From: Bacillota bacterium
GTDB taxonomy: Bacteria; Bacillota; Clostridia; Lachnospirales; Lachnospiraceae
Direction of reading: 5' to 3'
Assembly: GCA_023409835.1 (NCBI GenBank)
Contig: JAEYQV010000072.1
Location: 1-64,000, forward strand
Length of the DNA stretch: 64,000 nt
Below the pieces are notes generated by a model. It saw nothing but the letters and a program-made list of their open reading frames with translations. It was not told the origin of the DNA and ran no database searches. This document shows, one piece after another, positions 46,101 to 53,967 of the stretch (the stretch's first letter is position 1; each line of letters begins with the position of its first letter). Made by a program: the position numbers and the translations under genes.

Positions 46101-46472
46101 ACAGAGGGTAAAATCTATGAGATACTTGATATGCTGGATCGGGTTGGTCTGTCCTATATTAAGTTAGGCCAAAGCGCTGCCACCTTATCCGGCGGAGAAG
46201 CCCAGAGAATTAAGCTTGCTACTGAGCTATGCGGCAGTAAAACGAAGGACGTGGTCTATATACTAGATGAACCTACGACCGGACTTCATGAGGACGATGT
46301 GGGAAAGCTAAGCTATATTCTCCATGAATTAACCTCGAAGGGTGCAACGGTAATCGTCATAGAACATAATCCGTTGCTGATCAGACAGGCGGATTACCTG
46401 ATTGAGGTAGGACCCGAGGGTGGAGAGTCCGGCGGATATATCGTTAAAGCAGGCTGGCTTGAGAATAATTAG
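43155..46472 (+). CDS. TrmO-like domain(s) fused to a UvrA2-type ABC ATPase
   Basis: 1105 residues. Residues 1-105 look like a shrunken TrmO/TsaA domain (LENFSHGLLF ... LVDIKPYFPCEEV) that lacks the central signature. Residues 120-265 look like a second copy that keeps it (RCGIFATRSPVRPNPLAS near 190); TrmO methylates the t6A37 base of tRNA. From about 310 the protein is UvrA-like: Walker A GVSGSGKSS near 333 and 820, signatures LSGGEAQR near 677 and 1010, and zinc fingers near 421 and 920. Only about 85 residues separate the first Walker A from the first zinc finger, so the UvrB-binding domain is absent, as in drug-resistance UvrA2/DrrC proteins. GGGTGA precedes the ATG. Confidence 0.85.
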   Translation: MKEIEFQPIGRYEAIDRETDFSNGYKITIEKERKEALNKLENFSHGLLFTKDAQEIFCYIVKILGVNEIVGELLLEIEGARSDIRGELVDIKPYFPCEEVVMSDRKQADIQGQCFWSIPYKGAPIGEYLFAQNQGRIQLCNSDAPFGDEQKAALKHIRTGDFIRVLWWFHRFDKTSFRKLTMCNPPYENAPRCGIFATRSPVRPNPLASTIVKVLSVDERKHRISIAGFDGFEHSLILQIMPYENEGLKEVRVPKWVEHWTANKVFSDHPEIDIVSDKQLPEPENVYFAELERELGTGEDYVDTNEIIVENASLHNLKDVSVRLPKGKITVITGVSGSGKSSLAFDTIYHESQKQFMDLAATNSLFGTDLKDSKVKRIIGLQPSIAIEQKNLGTNPRSTVASLSKIGDYLRLLYATIGERSCPSCGEPVPKNNVCDSCGTIFFPLTPSTFNYNHPEHMCPVCKGLGEELQIDVDRIVSNPERSILDGASSWWGNLRKHREKPNANWMKGEVLALAAEMGEDLEVPFKDLSEEFKQQILYGSNGREVTFRFQNPNGRSGTITRAVEGVVNILQRLLIDNSENRKTDQLTQYLVNKSCSRCKGERLLEEGRLVRIGATRYPEAAAMSITQLKVWCHSTYGNLTPAQRDKSKAILIELITRLRKLEQVGLGYISPDRSIPSLSGGEAQRLKIATQFGSGLSNILYVMDEPSKGLHPRDFGFLIEAIRDLKRQNNTILIVEHKKEFISMADYLVELGPGAGHYGGRLLRAEAVEKTLPIELCEEEYRVKESGIEEEEKLVLKGVRTNNLKNIDIAIPLSKFTCVIGVSGSGKSSLISKTLYPAIMKELGRKVEAIGKYDDITGVDRIRDICYVSQNAIGKNSRSNPGTYTGVFDLIREFYANLSEAKREKLTKEHFSFNSSKGQCEECKGTGEIAIQLHFMPDIYTTCSRCNGKRYQEQILKVTYKGYSIADLLELEIGELKELFHTEGKIYEILDMLDRVGLSYIKLGQSAATLSGGEAQRIKLATELCGSKTKDVVYILDEPTTGLHEDDVGKLSYILHELTSKGATVIVIEHNPLLIRQADYLIEVGPEGGESGGYIVKAGWLENN

Positions 46473-46508
46473 TAAGAGCTCCTGTCCGAGAATGGACAGG
46501 AGCTCTTA
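46473..46508. terminator. Terminator after the TrmO-UvrA2 fusion gene
   Basis: A perfect 15-bp stem (46473-46487 with 46494-46508) and 6-nt loop right after the stop codon. The T-run is weak, but the stem is GC-rich. Confidence 0.75.
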
Positions 46509-46558
46509 GCAATACTCAGTATGGTTCTATCAATAGTTAATGGTTGAGACCGATAATC

Positions 46559-48178
46559 TTATAGACCGGCTTCGTATAACGAATCCACAGCAGCCCGTTC
46601 AATGGCAAGAGCGTTGTGATAACGCTTCATGAATTTATGGAAGCCCTCCACGTCCTCGGGAAGAGGAGCAAGCTTAACACTGGTATTTTCGGCAAACACC
46701 CTGTTATTTAAGAAGGAGCTTAGGCTCTCATCGGCCTGCTTGTGTAACATATAGGAGGCCAGTACTGCCATACCCCAGGGACCGCCTTCGCCGGCTGTCT
46801 TCATTACGGATACGGGGGCATTCATAGCAGCTGCCATGATTCGCTGACCCACTCCGGCTGTTTTGAATAGGCCGCCATGTCCGTACATATCCTGAATCTG
46901 TACCTTCTCCTGCTCAGTTAAAATATCTAAACCGGTTTTTAATACAGCGAGGGAAGTCATTAAATTCACCCGCATAAAGTTTGCAAGGTTAAAATTGCTA
47001 TCCGGGGTTCTTACAAACAGAGGGCATCCTTTCGAAAAGCCGGTGATATGCTCTCCGGATAAGTAATTGAAGGCCACTAATCCGCCGGCATCAGTATCCC
47101 CCTCTAAGGCCTTGCGATATAGTGTTCCGTACAGCTCATTTGCGTTCAGCTCTTTTCCGATGGCCTCGGCGAATTCGCCAAAGATGGATACCCAGGCATT
47201 CAGATCTGAGGTGCAGTTATTGCAATGAACCATCGCTACCAAATCTCCGCTAGGAGTTGTAACTAGATCAATCTCATGATAAACCTTAGACAATTCCTTT
47301 TCTAATACAATCATAGCAAATACACTGGTTCCGGCAGATACATTACCGGTTTTAACCGCTACGCTATTCGTAGCTGTCATACCGGTACCGGCATCACCCT
47401 CCGGCGGACAGAGGGGAATTCCAACCGCTAGAGTGTTGGTAGGATCCAGCAGCCGGACACCTTCTTCTGTTAAAGAGCCGGCCCGTTCGCCTGCAACGAG
47501 CACCTTGGGGAGAATGTCCTTAAGCTTCCAGGGAAAGCCCTTAGGAGCTATCAGTGTATCAAATCGGTTGAGTAGCTCCGGATGAAAATCCTTGGTGGCA
47601 AGATCTATGGGGAACATACCGGAAGCGTCTCCGATAGCAAGCACCTTTTCACCGGTCAGCTTCCAGTGTACATAGCCTGCCAGGGTTGTCATATACGCGA
47701 TATCCTTCACGTGCTCGTCCTGATTAAGGATGGACTGGTATAGATGGGCAATGCTCCAGCGTTGGGGTATTTGGTACTGAAAGAGCTCGGTCAATTCACT
47801 GCAGGCCTGGGAGGTCATCGTATTACGCCAGGTACGGAAGGGTGTCAATAATTCATCATTTTTATTAAATACCAGATAACCATGCATCATGGCACTGATG
47901 CCAATGGCACCGATGGTTTTTAGTTCAACCTCATATTGATCTTTTACGTTTTTGCATAAATCTCTGTAGCTGGCTTGCAGACAGCTCCACACTTCGTCCA
48001 GAGAATACGTCCATACATTATCAATATAATGATTCTCCCAATCACAGCCTCCGGTGGCAATCGGTTGATTGTTTTCGTCAATTAGGACGGATTTAATCCG
48101 GGTTGATCCTAACTCAATGCCAAGTACGGTTTTTCCGGTGGTTATTTGCTGTTTTATAAGGCTCTTATTATCGTTCAT
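46559..48178 (-). CDS. FGGY-family carbohydrate kinase
   Basis: 539 residues. The N-terminal phosphate loop is LGIELGSTRIKSV. The second domain has NVSAGTSVFAMIV for the ATP site and GHGGLFKTAGVGQRIMAAAM before the final helix. FGGY kinases phosphorylate pentuloses, polyols or hexuloses; this one resembles the xylulokinase/ribulokinase branch but its sugar cannot be fixed from sequence. It ends the minus-strand half of the LacI regulon and would phosphorylate the ketose made by the upstream dehydrogenase. AGGGAG precedes the ATG. Confidence 0.85.
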   Translation of the reverse strand: MNDNKSLIKQQITTGKTVLGIELGSTRIKSVLIDENNQPIATGGCDWENHYIDNVWTYSLDEVWSCLQASYRDLCKNVKDQYEVELKTIGAIGISAMMHGYLVFNKNDELLTPFRTWRNTMTSQACSELTELFQYQIPQRWSIAHLYQSILNQDEHVKDIAYMTTLAGYVHWKLTGEKVLAIGDASGMFPIDLATKDFHPELLNRFDTLIAPKGFPWKLKDILPKVLVAGERAGSLTEEGVRLLDPTNTLAVGIPLCPPEGDAGTGMTATNSVAVKTGNVSAGTSVFAMIVLEKELSKVYHEIDLVTTPSGDLVAMVHCNNCTSDLNAWVSIFGEFAEAIGKELNANELYGTLYRKALEGDTDAGGLVAFNYLSGEHITGFSKGCPLFVRTPDSNFNLANFMRVNLMTSLAVLKTGLDILTEQEKVQIQDMYGHGGLFKTAGVGQRIMAAAMNAPVSVMKTAGEGGPWGMAVLASYMLHKQADESLSSFLNNRVFAENTSVKLAPLPEDVEGFHKFMKRYHNALAIERAAVDSLYEAGL

Positions 48179-48291
48179 TTAAACACTCCCTCTCATTTAT
48201 TCAACATACTAATAATATAATATAACATGAATGAAAAAGCAATCATTGGATAGATTGAACTGCTCAGGCTTGTTACTTCAGGGCCTGTTTT

Positions 48292-48957
48292 TTAGGGGTG
48301 AAACTCCAGGGCGATTTGTCTTATTTGCGCAAGTTCATTGATTACTTTATAGCACTTTGATAAGTCCTGATTACCGGAGGTTGGATTCCGGTATCCGATG
48401 CATTTTAGCTGTGCGGCAATGGCTGCCTCACTACCGCTCTTGGAGTCCTCTATGGCGATCGTGTTCCCGGCCGGCAGCTGAAAGGAGTGAAGAGCTTTCA
48501 AATAACCGTCGGGGAAGGGCTTTTTTCTCTCGACATCATCACCGGCGATAACATAATCAAAATAATGCCGGATATTATAATGATTTAAAATAGAATGGAC
48601 AAAATTGCCCCAGGAGGAGGAGACAAGTCCAATCCGAATTTTATTGTCCTTGAGCCACTCTAATAGGTCGGCCAGTCCTTTGCTCATCGGTACTTGCTTC
48701 ATACGGACCTCTTCGAGAATGTAATCATATTGAAGCTGCTCCAGCTCAGCCTCGGATAACTTCAAATGATACAAGCTCCTCATCTGACTCCACAATAAGC
48801 GGCTCGGCTTTCCTACTGACCAGGACAGATCAAGATTCTCCGTAATTCCGGCTTCTGCGAGCAGCCTTTTCTTGGCATTATCATGGAGAGGTTCACTATT
48901 TAGAATCACACCATCCAAATCAAATAGTACCAGCTTTAATTCTGTTTGTTCCATCAT
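48292..48957 (-). CDS. HAD-family phosphatase/phosphomutase (beta-phosphoglucomutase-like)
   Basis: 221 residues. Motif I is LFDLDGVILNSEP (two catalytic Asp), motif II is GLVSSSWGN, and motifs III/IV are KKPFPDGYLKA with AIEDSKSGSEAA. An alpha-helical cap lies between motifs I and II. The subfamily includes sugar-phosphate phosphatases and beta-phosphoglucomutase. AAAGGGT precedes the ATG. It lies 113 bp upstream of the kinase gene in the LacI-controlled group and probably acts on the same sugar phosphate. Confidence 0.85.
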   Translation of the reverse strand: MMEQTELKLVLFDLDGVILNSEPLHDNAKKRLLAEAGITENLDLSWSVGKPSRLLWSQMRSLYHLKLSEAELEQLQYDYILEEVRMKQVPMSKGLADLLEWLKDNKIRIGLVSSSWGNFVHSILNHYNIRHYFDYVIAGDDVERKKPFPDGYLKALHSFQLPAGNTIAIEDSKSGSEAAIAAQLKCIGYRNPTSGNQDLSKCYKVINELAQIRQIALEFHP

Positions 48958-48993
48958 ATGTACCCTTTCATTTCTATGATATAAGAATTATAT

Positions 48994-49022
48994 AAGAGGT
49001 TGCCTGTGAAAGGCAACCTCTT
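48994..49022 (-). terminator. Intra-operon hairpin between the alcohol dehydrogenase and HAD genes
   Basis: A 12-bp perfect stem (AAGAGGTTGCCT and its complement) with a 5-nt loop. The minus-strand 3' side reads TTATATAATTC, a weak terminator tail. It may stop part of the transcription before the HAD and kinase genes. Confidence 0.55.
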
Positions 49023-49060
49023 GTTGGTGACAGCTGTATTCATACAATTAATTTTCGACA

Positions 49061-50137
49061 TTAAAACTTAATTGCAACCTTAAAGTCACCATACTTACCA
49101 CTGGCATATTCAAAGGCCTGCTCCCATTCTTCAATGGAGAAGAATTTTGAAACAATGCCATCTGTTTTCAAATTGCCGTTGGCGATATTCTCAATAACGA
49201 AGGGATAAGCATAGGGGCTAAGGTGAGCACCCAGGATATCGAGCTCCTTACGGTCGCCGATGATGGACCAATCCACAGTTGTCGGAGATCCAAACACACT
49301 AAACTCTACAAAGCGTCCCAGCTTACGAATCATACTGAGGCCCTGAGTTACACTGGAGGGATGTCCGGTTGCTTCAATATAGATATCACAGCCATATCCG
49401 TCTGTCAGGTCAAGTACGGTTTGAACAACATCATCCTTGGAAGGATTCATAACAAGATCGGCGCCAAATTCCAGGGCTTTATCCAGTCTGTTCTGTATCA
49501 TATCCAGAACAATCAGCTTTTTAGGATTTTTCATTCTGGCATAGGTAACCATACCTAAGCCCAGGGTTCCTGCACCCGAGATAACCACAACATCCTCGCA
49601 CCCGATTTGGGCTCTGTCCACAGCATGCTTTGAACACCCGTAAGGTTCGATGAGTAATGCTTCTTCCAGGGTAAGGCTGCTTGGTACCTTGCTGATAACA
49701 GAAGTCTTAGGGTACCTTACATATTCCGCCATACCTCCGTTATTAACGCTCTGGAAGCCAAAAATATTGTGAGGCTGACACATCCAATAATGGCCGTCCT
49801 TACAGAATCTGCAGCTGCCGCAGGGTACAATCTGGTCCGCTGTAATGCGGTCACCAAGCTCGAAGCCGGTCACATTTTCTCCCATTGCTACAATATGACC
49901 TACAAATTCATGGCCGGGAATAAAGGGAGGTTTTACCCAAGAGGGTTGCGATTCGTCTCCCCAGAACATTGCTGCACCGTGCTGACATTTCAAATCTCCG
50001 GCACATACTCCGCAGCCTTCTGTTTTTATGATAATATCATCCGGCCCGCAATCAGGGGTGGGATAATTCATTTCTAACCGATAATCACCTTTTCCATAAG
50101 CAACTAATGCTTTCATTGTATTGGGTAAAGTATTCAT
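49061..50137 (-). CDS. Zinc-dependent medium-chain alcohol/polyol dehydrogenase
   Basis: About 358 residues. Catalytic zinc residues lie in CGVCAGD and GHEFVGH, the structural zinc site in CGSCRFCKDGHYWMC, and the NAD fold in VVISGAGTLGLGMV near 175. It resembles sorbitol/iditol dehydrogenases, which oxidise polyols to ketoses. The ATG at 50137 is chosen because AAGGAGAT lies eight bases before it; an in-frame ATG at 50161 has none. It follows the FAD oxidoreductase by 69 bp in the LacI regulon. Confidence 0.88.
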   Translation of the reverse strand: MNTLPNTMKALVAYGKGDYRLEMNYPTPDCGPDDIIIKTEGCGVCAGDLKCQHGAAMFWGDESQPSWVKPPFIPGHEFVGHIVAMGENVTGFELGDRITADQIVPCGSCRFCKDGHYWMCQPHNIFGFQSVNNGGMAEYVRYPKTSVISKVPSSLTLEEALLIEPYGCSKHAVDRAQIGCEDVVVISGAGTLGLGMVTYARMKNPKKLIVLDMIQNRLDKALEFGADLVMNPSKDDVVQTVLDLTDGYGCDIYIEATGHPSSVTQGLSMIRKLGRFVEFSVFGSPTTVDWSIIGDRKELDILGAHLSPYAYPFVIENIANGNLKTDGIVSKFFSIEEWEQAFEYASGKYGDFKVAIKF

Positions 50138-50206
50138 AATGGATCTCCTTTCGAGAATCAAAGCTAATCATAGGGGAAAATTACACGCATAGGTGGAACT
50201 AGGAGG

Positions 50207-51574
50207 CTAAATGGATAGGATAGCCTTATCCTTTTTTAATAAATCAACTACCTCTTTGTAGGATACCTGAGCTGGCAGTACGCCCTGCTTCACAGCAAGA
50301 GCTGCGCATATACCGGCTGCTTCACCGATAGCCATACAAGTTGGCATAATACGTACACTTCCTAAAGCCTCTGCATCCATGGAGATACAGCGGCCGCTGA
50401 ACAGCAGACCGTCCACCTCATTACTAATGAGACAGCCCAGGGGAATTCCGTAAGGCCCTTCCAGATCCATTAGTATGGTGGAGTCATCTACGCTGCTGTG
50501 AATGTCAACCTTATAGGAGCCTAAGGCTATGGTATCCTCAGGAATGTAGCCTCTTACAACATCGTCAATGACCAGACGTTTGACACCGGAGAAGCGTCTG
50601 GTTTCCCGTACTCCGATCGTAGGATTAATGGATGATATGTAGCAGTTTTTGAAGCCGGGAATTTGATTTTTAAGAAGCTCGATTAATTGGGTAATCTGTT
50701 TCATGCTCTCAATGCCGGCTCTTGTGATATCCTGTGGATCTGTTCCATCAAAGCGATGAACACGGGTGGCATTAATGTAGATTTGTCCCGGATTCATGGA
50801 GTTAATGTAAATTAAGGTATCACGGCTTAAGGGGTTAATGCCTTTCTCCCTAAGATCATTCAGCAGGCTGCGTAAGCCCAGGAAGACATAGCTGCGATGA
50901 CTTTTAAAGTAAGGAACATCATAGCCCTTGGAAACCTGCATGGATTCAGCGGGCTGTAAGTCCTCCGGATGCTGTTCCAGATACGCAAAAAATTCATCTT
51001 CATTAAAGCCGCATATGGAAAACATGAGAGTAGGGGGCTGCATCAGACCGGTTTCCTTCTGGCCCTTTTCATAGCTGCAGCCAGCTAAGAAGGCAGCATC
51101 ACCATCGCCGCTTCCGTCAATAAAGACAGAGGCTTCAATGCTGATTTTCATTCCTTTTCCCATGACTGTAACCTGAGTTATTTTTCGATTGACAACCTCG
51201 ACATCAATCAATTCGCAATGGAGCAGCAAGTCTATACCTGCTTCCTGGCATTTCTCCATGGCAATCATCTTAAAATATTCCGGGTGCAATACCGTAACGG
51301 AATTATGTAGGGGGCAACGATTATGTCCGGCGCTCATGCCGATCTCTGCTAAAGAATCAACCATTTCCTGGGCGATTCCTCCGACTACCTGTCGTCCTTG
51401 CTTATCTAAAAATCCAAGGAGCGGTAAACCGGTAACAGCATTACCTCCCAGATAATCATTACGTTCAAGGATAATAACCTTTGCACCATGCCTTGCTGAA
51501 GCGAGGGCAGCAGCAAGACCGGCTGGTCCGCCACCAACGACTGCGACATCGTACTTTAGTTTTTGTGAAGTCAT
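50207..51574 (-). CDS. FAD-dependent oxidoreductase (FAD_oxidored, PF12831-like)
   Basis: 455 residues. The FAD-binding start is DVAVVGGGPAGLAAALASARHG, followed by LERNDYLGGNAVTG. FIDGSGDGDAAFLAG and the C-terminal LLFSGRCISMDAEALGSVR match the PF12831 group, which is common in sugar clusters of Clostridia but of mostly unknown substrate. There is no signal peptide. It is first of the minus-strand operon, behind a LacI operator, so it probably acts early on the imported substrate. GAAAGGAA precedes the ATG. Confidence 0.82.
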   Translation of the reverse strand: MTSQKLKYDVAVVGGGPAGLAAALASARHGAKVIILERNDYLGGNAVTGLPLLGFLDKQGRQVVGGIAQEMVDSLAEIGMSAGHNRCPLHNSVTVLHPEYFKMIAMEKCQEAGIDLLLHCELIDVEVVNRKITQVTVMGKGMKISIEASVFIDGSGDGDAAFLAGCSYEKGQKETGLMQPPTLMFSICGFNEDEFFAYLEQHPEDLQPAESMQVSKGYDVPYFKSHRSYVFLGLRSLLNDLREKGINPLSRDTLIYINSMNPGQIYINATRVHRFDGTDPQDITRAGIESMKQITQLIELLKNQIPGFKNCYISSINPTIGVRETRRFSGVKRLVIDDVVRGYIPEDTIALGSYKVDIHSSVDDSTILMDLEGPYGIPLGCLISNEVDGLLFSGRCISMDAEALGSVRIMPTCMAIGEAAGICAALAVKQGVLPAQVSYKEVVDLLKKDKAILSI

Positions 51575-51615
51575 TTTAATATTCCTTTCAAAGCTTAGTT
51601 ATTTTAAAAACGGTG

Positions 51616-51627
51616 TGGAACGTTCCA
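51616..51627. promoter_or_regulatory. LacI-type operator upstream of the FAD oxidoreductase operon
   Basis: TGGAACGTTCCA, a perfect 12-bp palindrome with the central CG typical of LacI-family sites, 42 bp before the FAD oxidoreductase start. Near-identical sites lie at 52735 and 52933. Confidence 0.8.
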
Positions 51628-51661
51628 AAAAATAATTAAACTAATACATATCTATGTAAAG

Positions 51662-51703
51662 CTGTTAGAGACAGATAATAAATGAATTATCTGCTCTTAA
51701 CAG
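51662..51703 (-). terminator. Possible terminator overlapping the lacI stop codon
   Basis: CTGTTA-GAG-A-CAGATAAT pairs with ATTATCTG-CTC-T-TAACAG. The stop codon of the regulator lies within the stem. The tail has few U residues, so termination may be partial. Confidence 0.4.
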
Positions 51704-52712
51704 AGTTACGAATAATTAACGAGGGGGTAATATCCAAATTGACCACCTTTGAGCGTGGCTTATTAATCCGGTTAATTAAAACGGAACAAGCCTCTTTTCC
51801 TAAAATTTCTTTGTTGGCATCAATTACGGTAAGGGCAGGCGAGGAATACTCCGACAAAATAGAATCCTCATAGCCAAGTACGGATATATCATCGGGAACT
51901 CGGATGGACTGTTCATAGAGGAAGCGAAGTATACCGGAGGTAATGCCGTCGCTTGCTCCGAAAACCGCATCAGGTCGATAGCCCTTTTCCCATAGATACT
52001 TCATTCCGTCATAACCGTTTTGACCGGAATATCCGGAATGTACCGTCTGCAGCATTGATAAATCAAGATTTTGCTCCTGGAAAGCTCGATGAACTCCGCT
52101 TAATTTTTGCTGAGAGTTTTGACCTCTTTCGGGTCCATTGATAAATGCAAGCTTCTTATGACCGCTTTCTAATAGGTACTTAGCACCTAAGTATCCCACA
52201 GCTTCAACATCAACCGAAATAGAGTCATAGCCTTCGTAATGTCGTCCGATAATAACCAGTGGAATTTTGTGCTTCTTTAAGGTTTCCACAAAGTTTGTTG
52301 AGAATAATCCACCGATTAAGAATACGCCATCTAAGCGGCCGCTTTTCACTAAATCGGGTATGTCACTGTTCCCTGCGTCGGAAAATCGTTCTACCAATAG
52401 GGAGTAATTCGTGTTTTTTAAGCCGGAATAAATCCCGTTACTGGTATCATATAGCAGGGTCTCACAAACGGATGAAAAGCCATAGGGCTTTTCCCGTTGA
52501 TTCGATGTCATAAAAACTAATCCTAAGGTATGTGTGCGACTGGTAGTAAGCTCGCGAGCGGCCAGGTTGGGAGTATAACCCAATTTCTCAATTGCCTGCT
52601 TTACCTTATATTGAGTTTCAAGCTTGATACGACTGGAGTTATTTATTACAAGAGATACAGTGCTTTTAGAAACCCCGGCTTCTTTAGCCACATCAAAAAT
52701 GGTTACAGCCAT
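51687..52712 (-). CDS. LacI family transcriptional repressor
   Basis: 341 residues: an HTH (TIFDVAKEAGVSKSTVSLVINN) and hinge helix (AARELTTSRTHTLGLV) at 1-62, then a periplasmic-binding-protein-like effector domain. It lies between the two operons it must control, with operators before both and before itself. GGAGG precedes the ATG. The inducer is presumably the sugar or polyol brought in by the divergent ABC transporter. Confidence 0.93.
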   Translation of the reverse strand: MAVTIFDVAKEAGVSKSTVSLVINNSSRIKLETQYKVKQAIEKLGYTPNLAARELTTSRTHTLGLVFMTSNQREKPYGFSSVCETLLYDTSNGIYSGLKNTNYSLLVERFSDAGNSDIPDLVKSGRLDGVFLIGGLFSTNFVETLKKHKIPLVIIGRHYEGYDSISVDVEAVGYLGAKYLLESGHKKLAFINGPERGQNSQQKLSGVHRAFQEQNLDLSMLQTVHSGYSGQNGYDGMKYLWEKGYRPDAVFGASDGITSGILRFLYEQSIRVPDDISVLGYEDSILSEYSSPALTVIDANKEILGKEACSVLINRINKPRSKVVNLDITPSLIIRNSVKSR

Positions 52713-52734
52713 AGCTTCCTCCTTAATATTATTT

Positions 52735-52746
52735 TAAAACGCTCCA
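52735..52746. promoter_or_regulatory. LacI-type operator upstream of lacI itself
   Basis: TAAAACGCTCCA, one good half-site and one degenerate half of the TGGAACGTTCCA consensus, 22 bp before the repressor start. It points to weak autoregulation. Confidence 0.55.
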
Positions 52747-52895
52747 ATTAATTGAATTATATAGTTTTCTATGAATGATGTCAATAAGATTAAATATAAT
52801 TATTTTGTTTTCATTTAAATAGAAGTAATATACAAAAAAGTATGTTGCTATGATTTGGTAATTGCACATATTGACGAAAAAGTATGGAAACCTAG

Positions 52896-52924
52896 TTGAC
52901 AACTCAAGAAATAATCGGTATAAT
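52896..52924 (+). promoter_or_regulatory. Consensus promoter of the sugar ABC operon
   Basis: TTGACA (52896-52901), a 17-bp spacer and TATAAT (52919-52924): a full-consensus sigma-A promoter, which needs tight repression. An operator begins nine bases after the -10 box. Confidence 0.9.
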
Positions 52925-52932
52925 AACAAAAG

Positions 52933-52944
52933 TGGAACGCTCCA
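52933..52944. promoter_or_regulatory. LacI-type operator over the start site of the ABC operon
   Basis: TGGAACGCTCCA lies 8 bp downstream of the -10 box, covering the expected transcription start. A bound repressor would block open-complex formation or escape. Confidence 0.85.
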
Positions 52945-53019
52945 AATAATTAAAATATAGTAAAATATAGCAGTAGTTGCATCTAGCAATAGCTTCATGT
53001 TCTTGAAAGGAGTACATAC

Positions 53020-53967
53020 ATGCGTAGTAATAATAGTCAGGCAACGGCTAATGTACTTAGCCTTAATACGCACCCCCCGAAAAAGAAGCTGGTTAAAGTC
53101 TTAAAGCCGTATTTGTTCATACTTCCGATCTTAATTTTTACAGTTGCCTTTTCCTATTATCCCTTTATTAAGACCTTTATATTTAGTTTGTCTAAGGTGA
53201 ATGCTAAGGGACAAATCACAAAATTTGTCGGATTTAGTAACTACATTGATATCGTACAGCGGAAAGATTTCCAAGCAGCAATTGTGATCAGTTTAAAATT
53301 TGTTTTAATGTTTGTACCATTTGCGGTTTTACTTCCTTTTTTATTAGCATTAATAGCGAACCGTCCTAAGTTTTTGACGAGGTTTTATCAAACCTGTTAT
53401 GCATTGCCCATGGCAGTATCAATGTCGGCAACCTGTTTGATATTTGAACAGCTGATGCATCGTAGGGTGGGTATCTTCAATTACTTACTGGATCAAGTCG
53501 GATTTTACAACAATATGACGGTAATTGATTGGCTGAATAATAAGACCTGGGCACTACCGGCGATTGCACTCGTAACACTATGGTCAGGTATAGGCTTTAA
53601 CTTTATGCTGCTACTTGCAGCGGTACGTAATGTGCCGGCAGAATTATTGGAGGCAGCGAGCTTAGAAGGAGCCGGTTATTGGAGAAAGGTTTTTACAATT
53701 GTATTACCCAGCGTATCACCGACCTTATTCTTTGTCTTCTGTACACAGATGATAAGAGGATTAACCATGACGGGACCGGTAATGATTTTGACTAAGGGTG
53801 GACCATTATCATCGACATCCACGATGATTTATTATGTATACACAGCAGGCTTCCGGGCAGGTAACTATACGCTTGGTTCAACTGCAAGTATATGTTCCTT
53901 CATCATTACCTTTGTGTTCCTTCTGCTGAACTTTATGTATGAAAAGAAAGGGGTGAAGTACGACTAA
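53020..53967 (+). CDS. Carbohydrate ABC transporter permease (MalF-type)
   Basis: 315 residues with six membrane helices. The EAA loop that contacts the ATPase reads LEAASLEGAGYWRKVFTIVLP near 211-231. The first ~30 residues are a basic cytoplasmic tail. GAAAGGAG precedes the ATG. It is the first gene after the LacI-controlled promoter. No ATPase is encoded here, so the system must use a shared MsmK/UgpC-like ATPase, as is common in Firmicutes. Confidence 0.93.
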   Translation: MRSNNSQATANVLSLNTHPPKKKLVKVLKPYLFILPILIFTVAFSYYPFIKTFIFSLSKVNAKGQITKFVGFSNYIDIVQRKDFQAAIVISLKFVLMFVPFAVLLPFLLALIANRPKFLTRFYQTCYALPMAVSMSATCLIFEQLMHRRVGIFNYLLDQVGFYNNMTVIDWLNNKTWALPAIALVTLWSGIGFNFMLLLAAVRNVPAELLEAASLEGAGYWRKVFTIVLPSVSPTLFFVFCTQMIRGLTMTGPVMILTKGGPLSSTSTMIYYVYTAGFRAGNYTLGSTASICSFIITFVFLLLNFMYEKKGVKYD

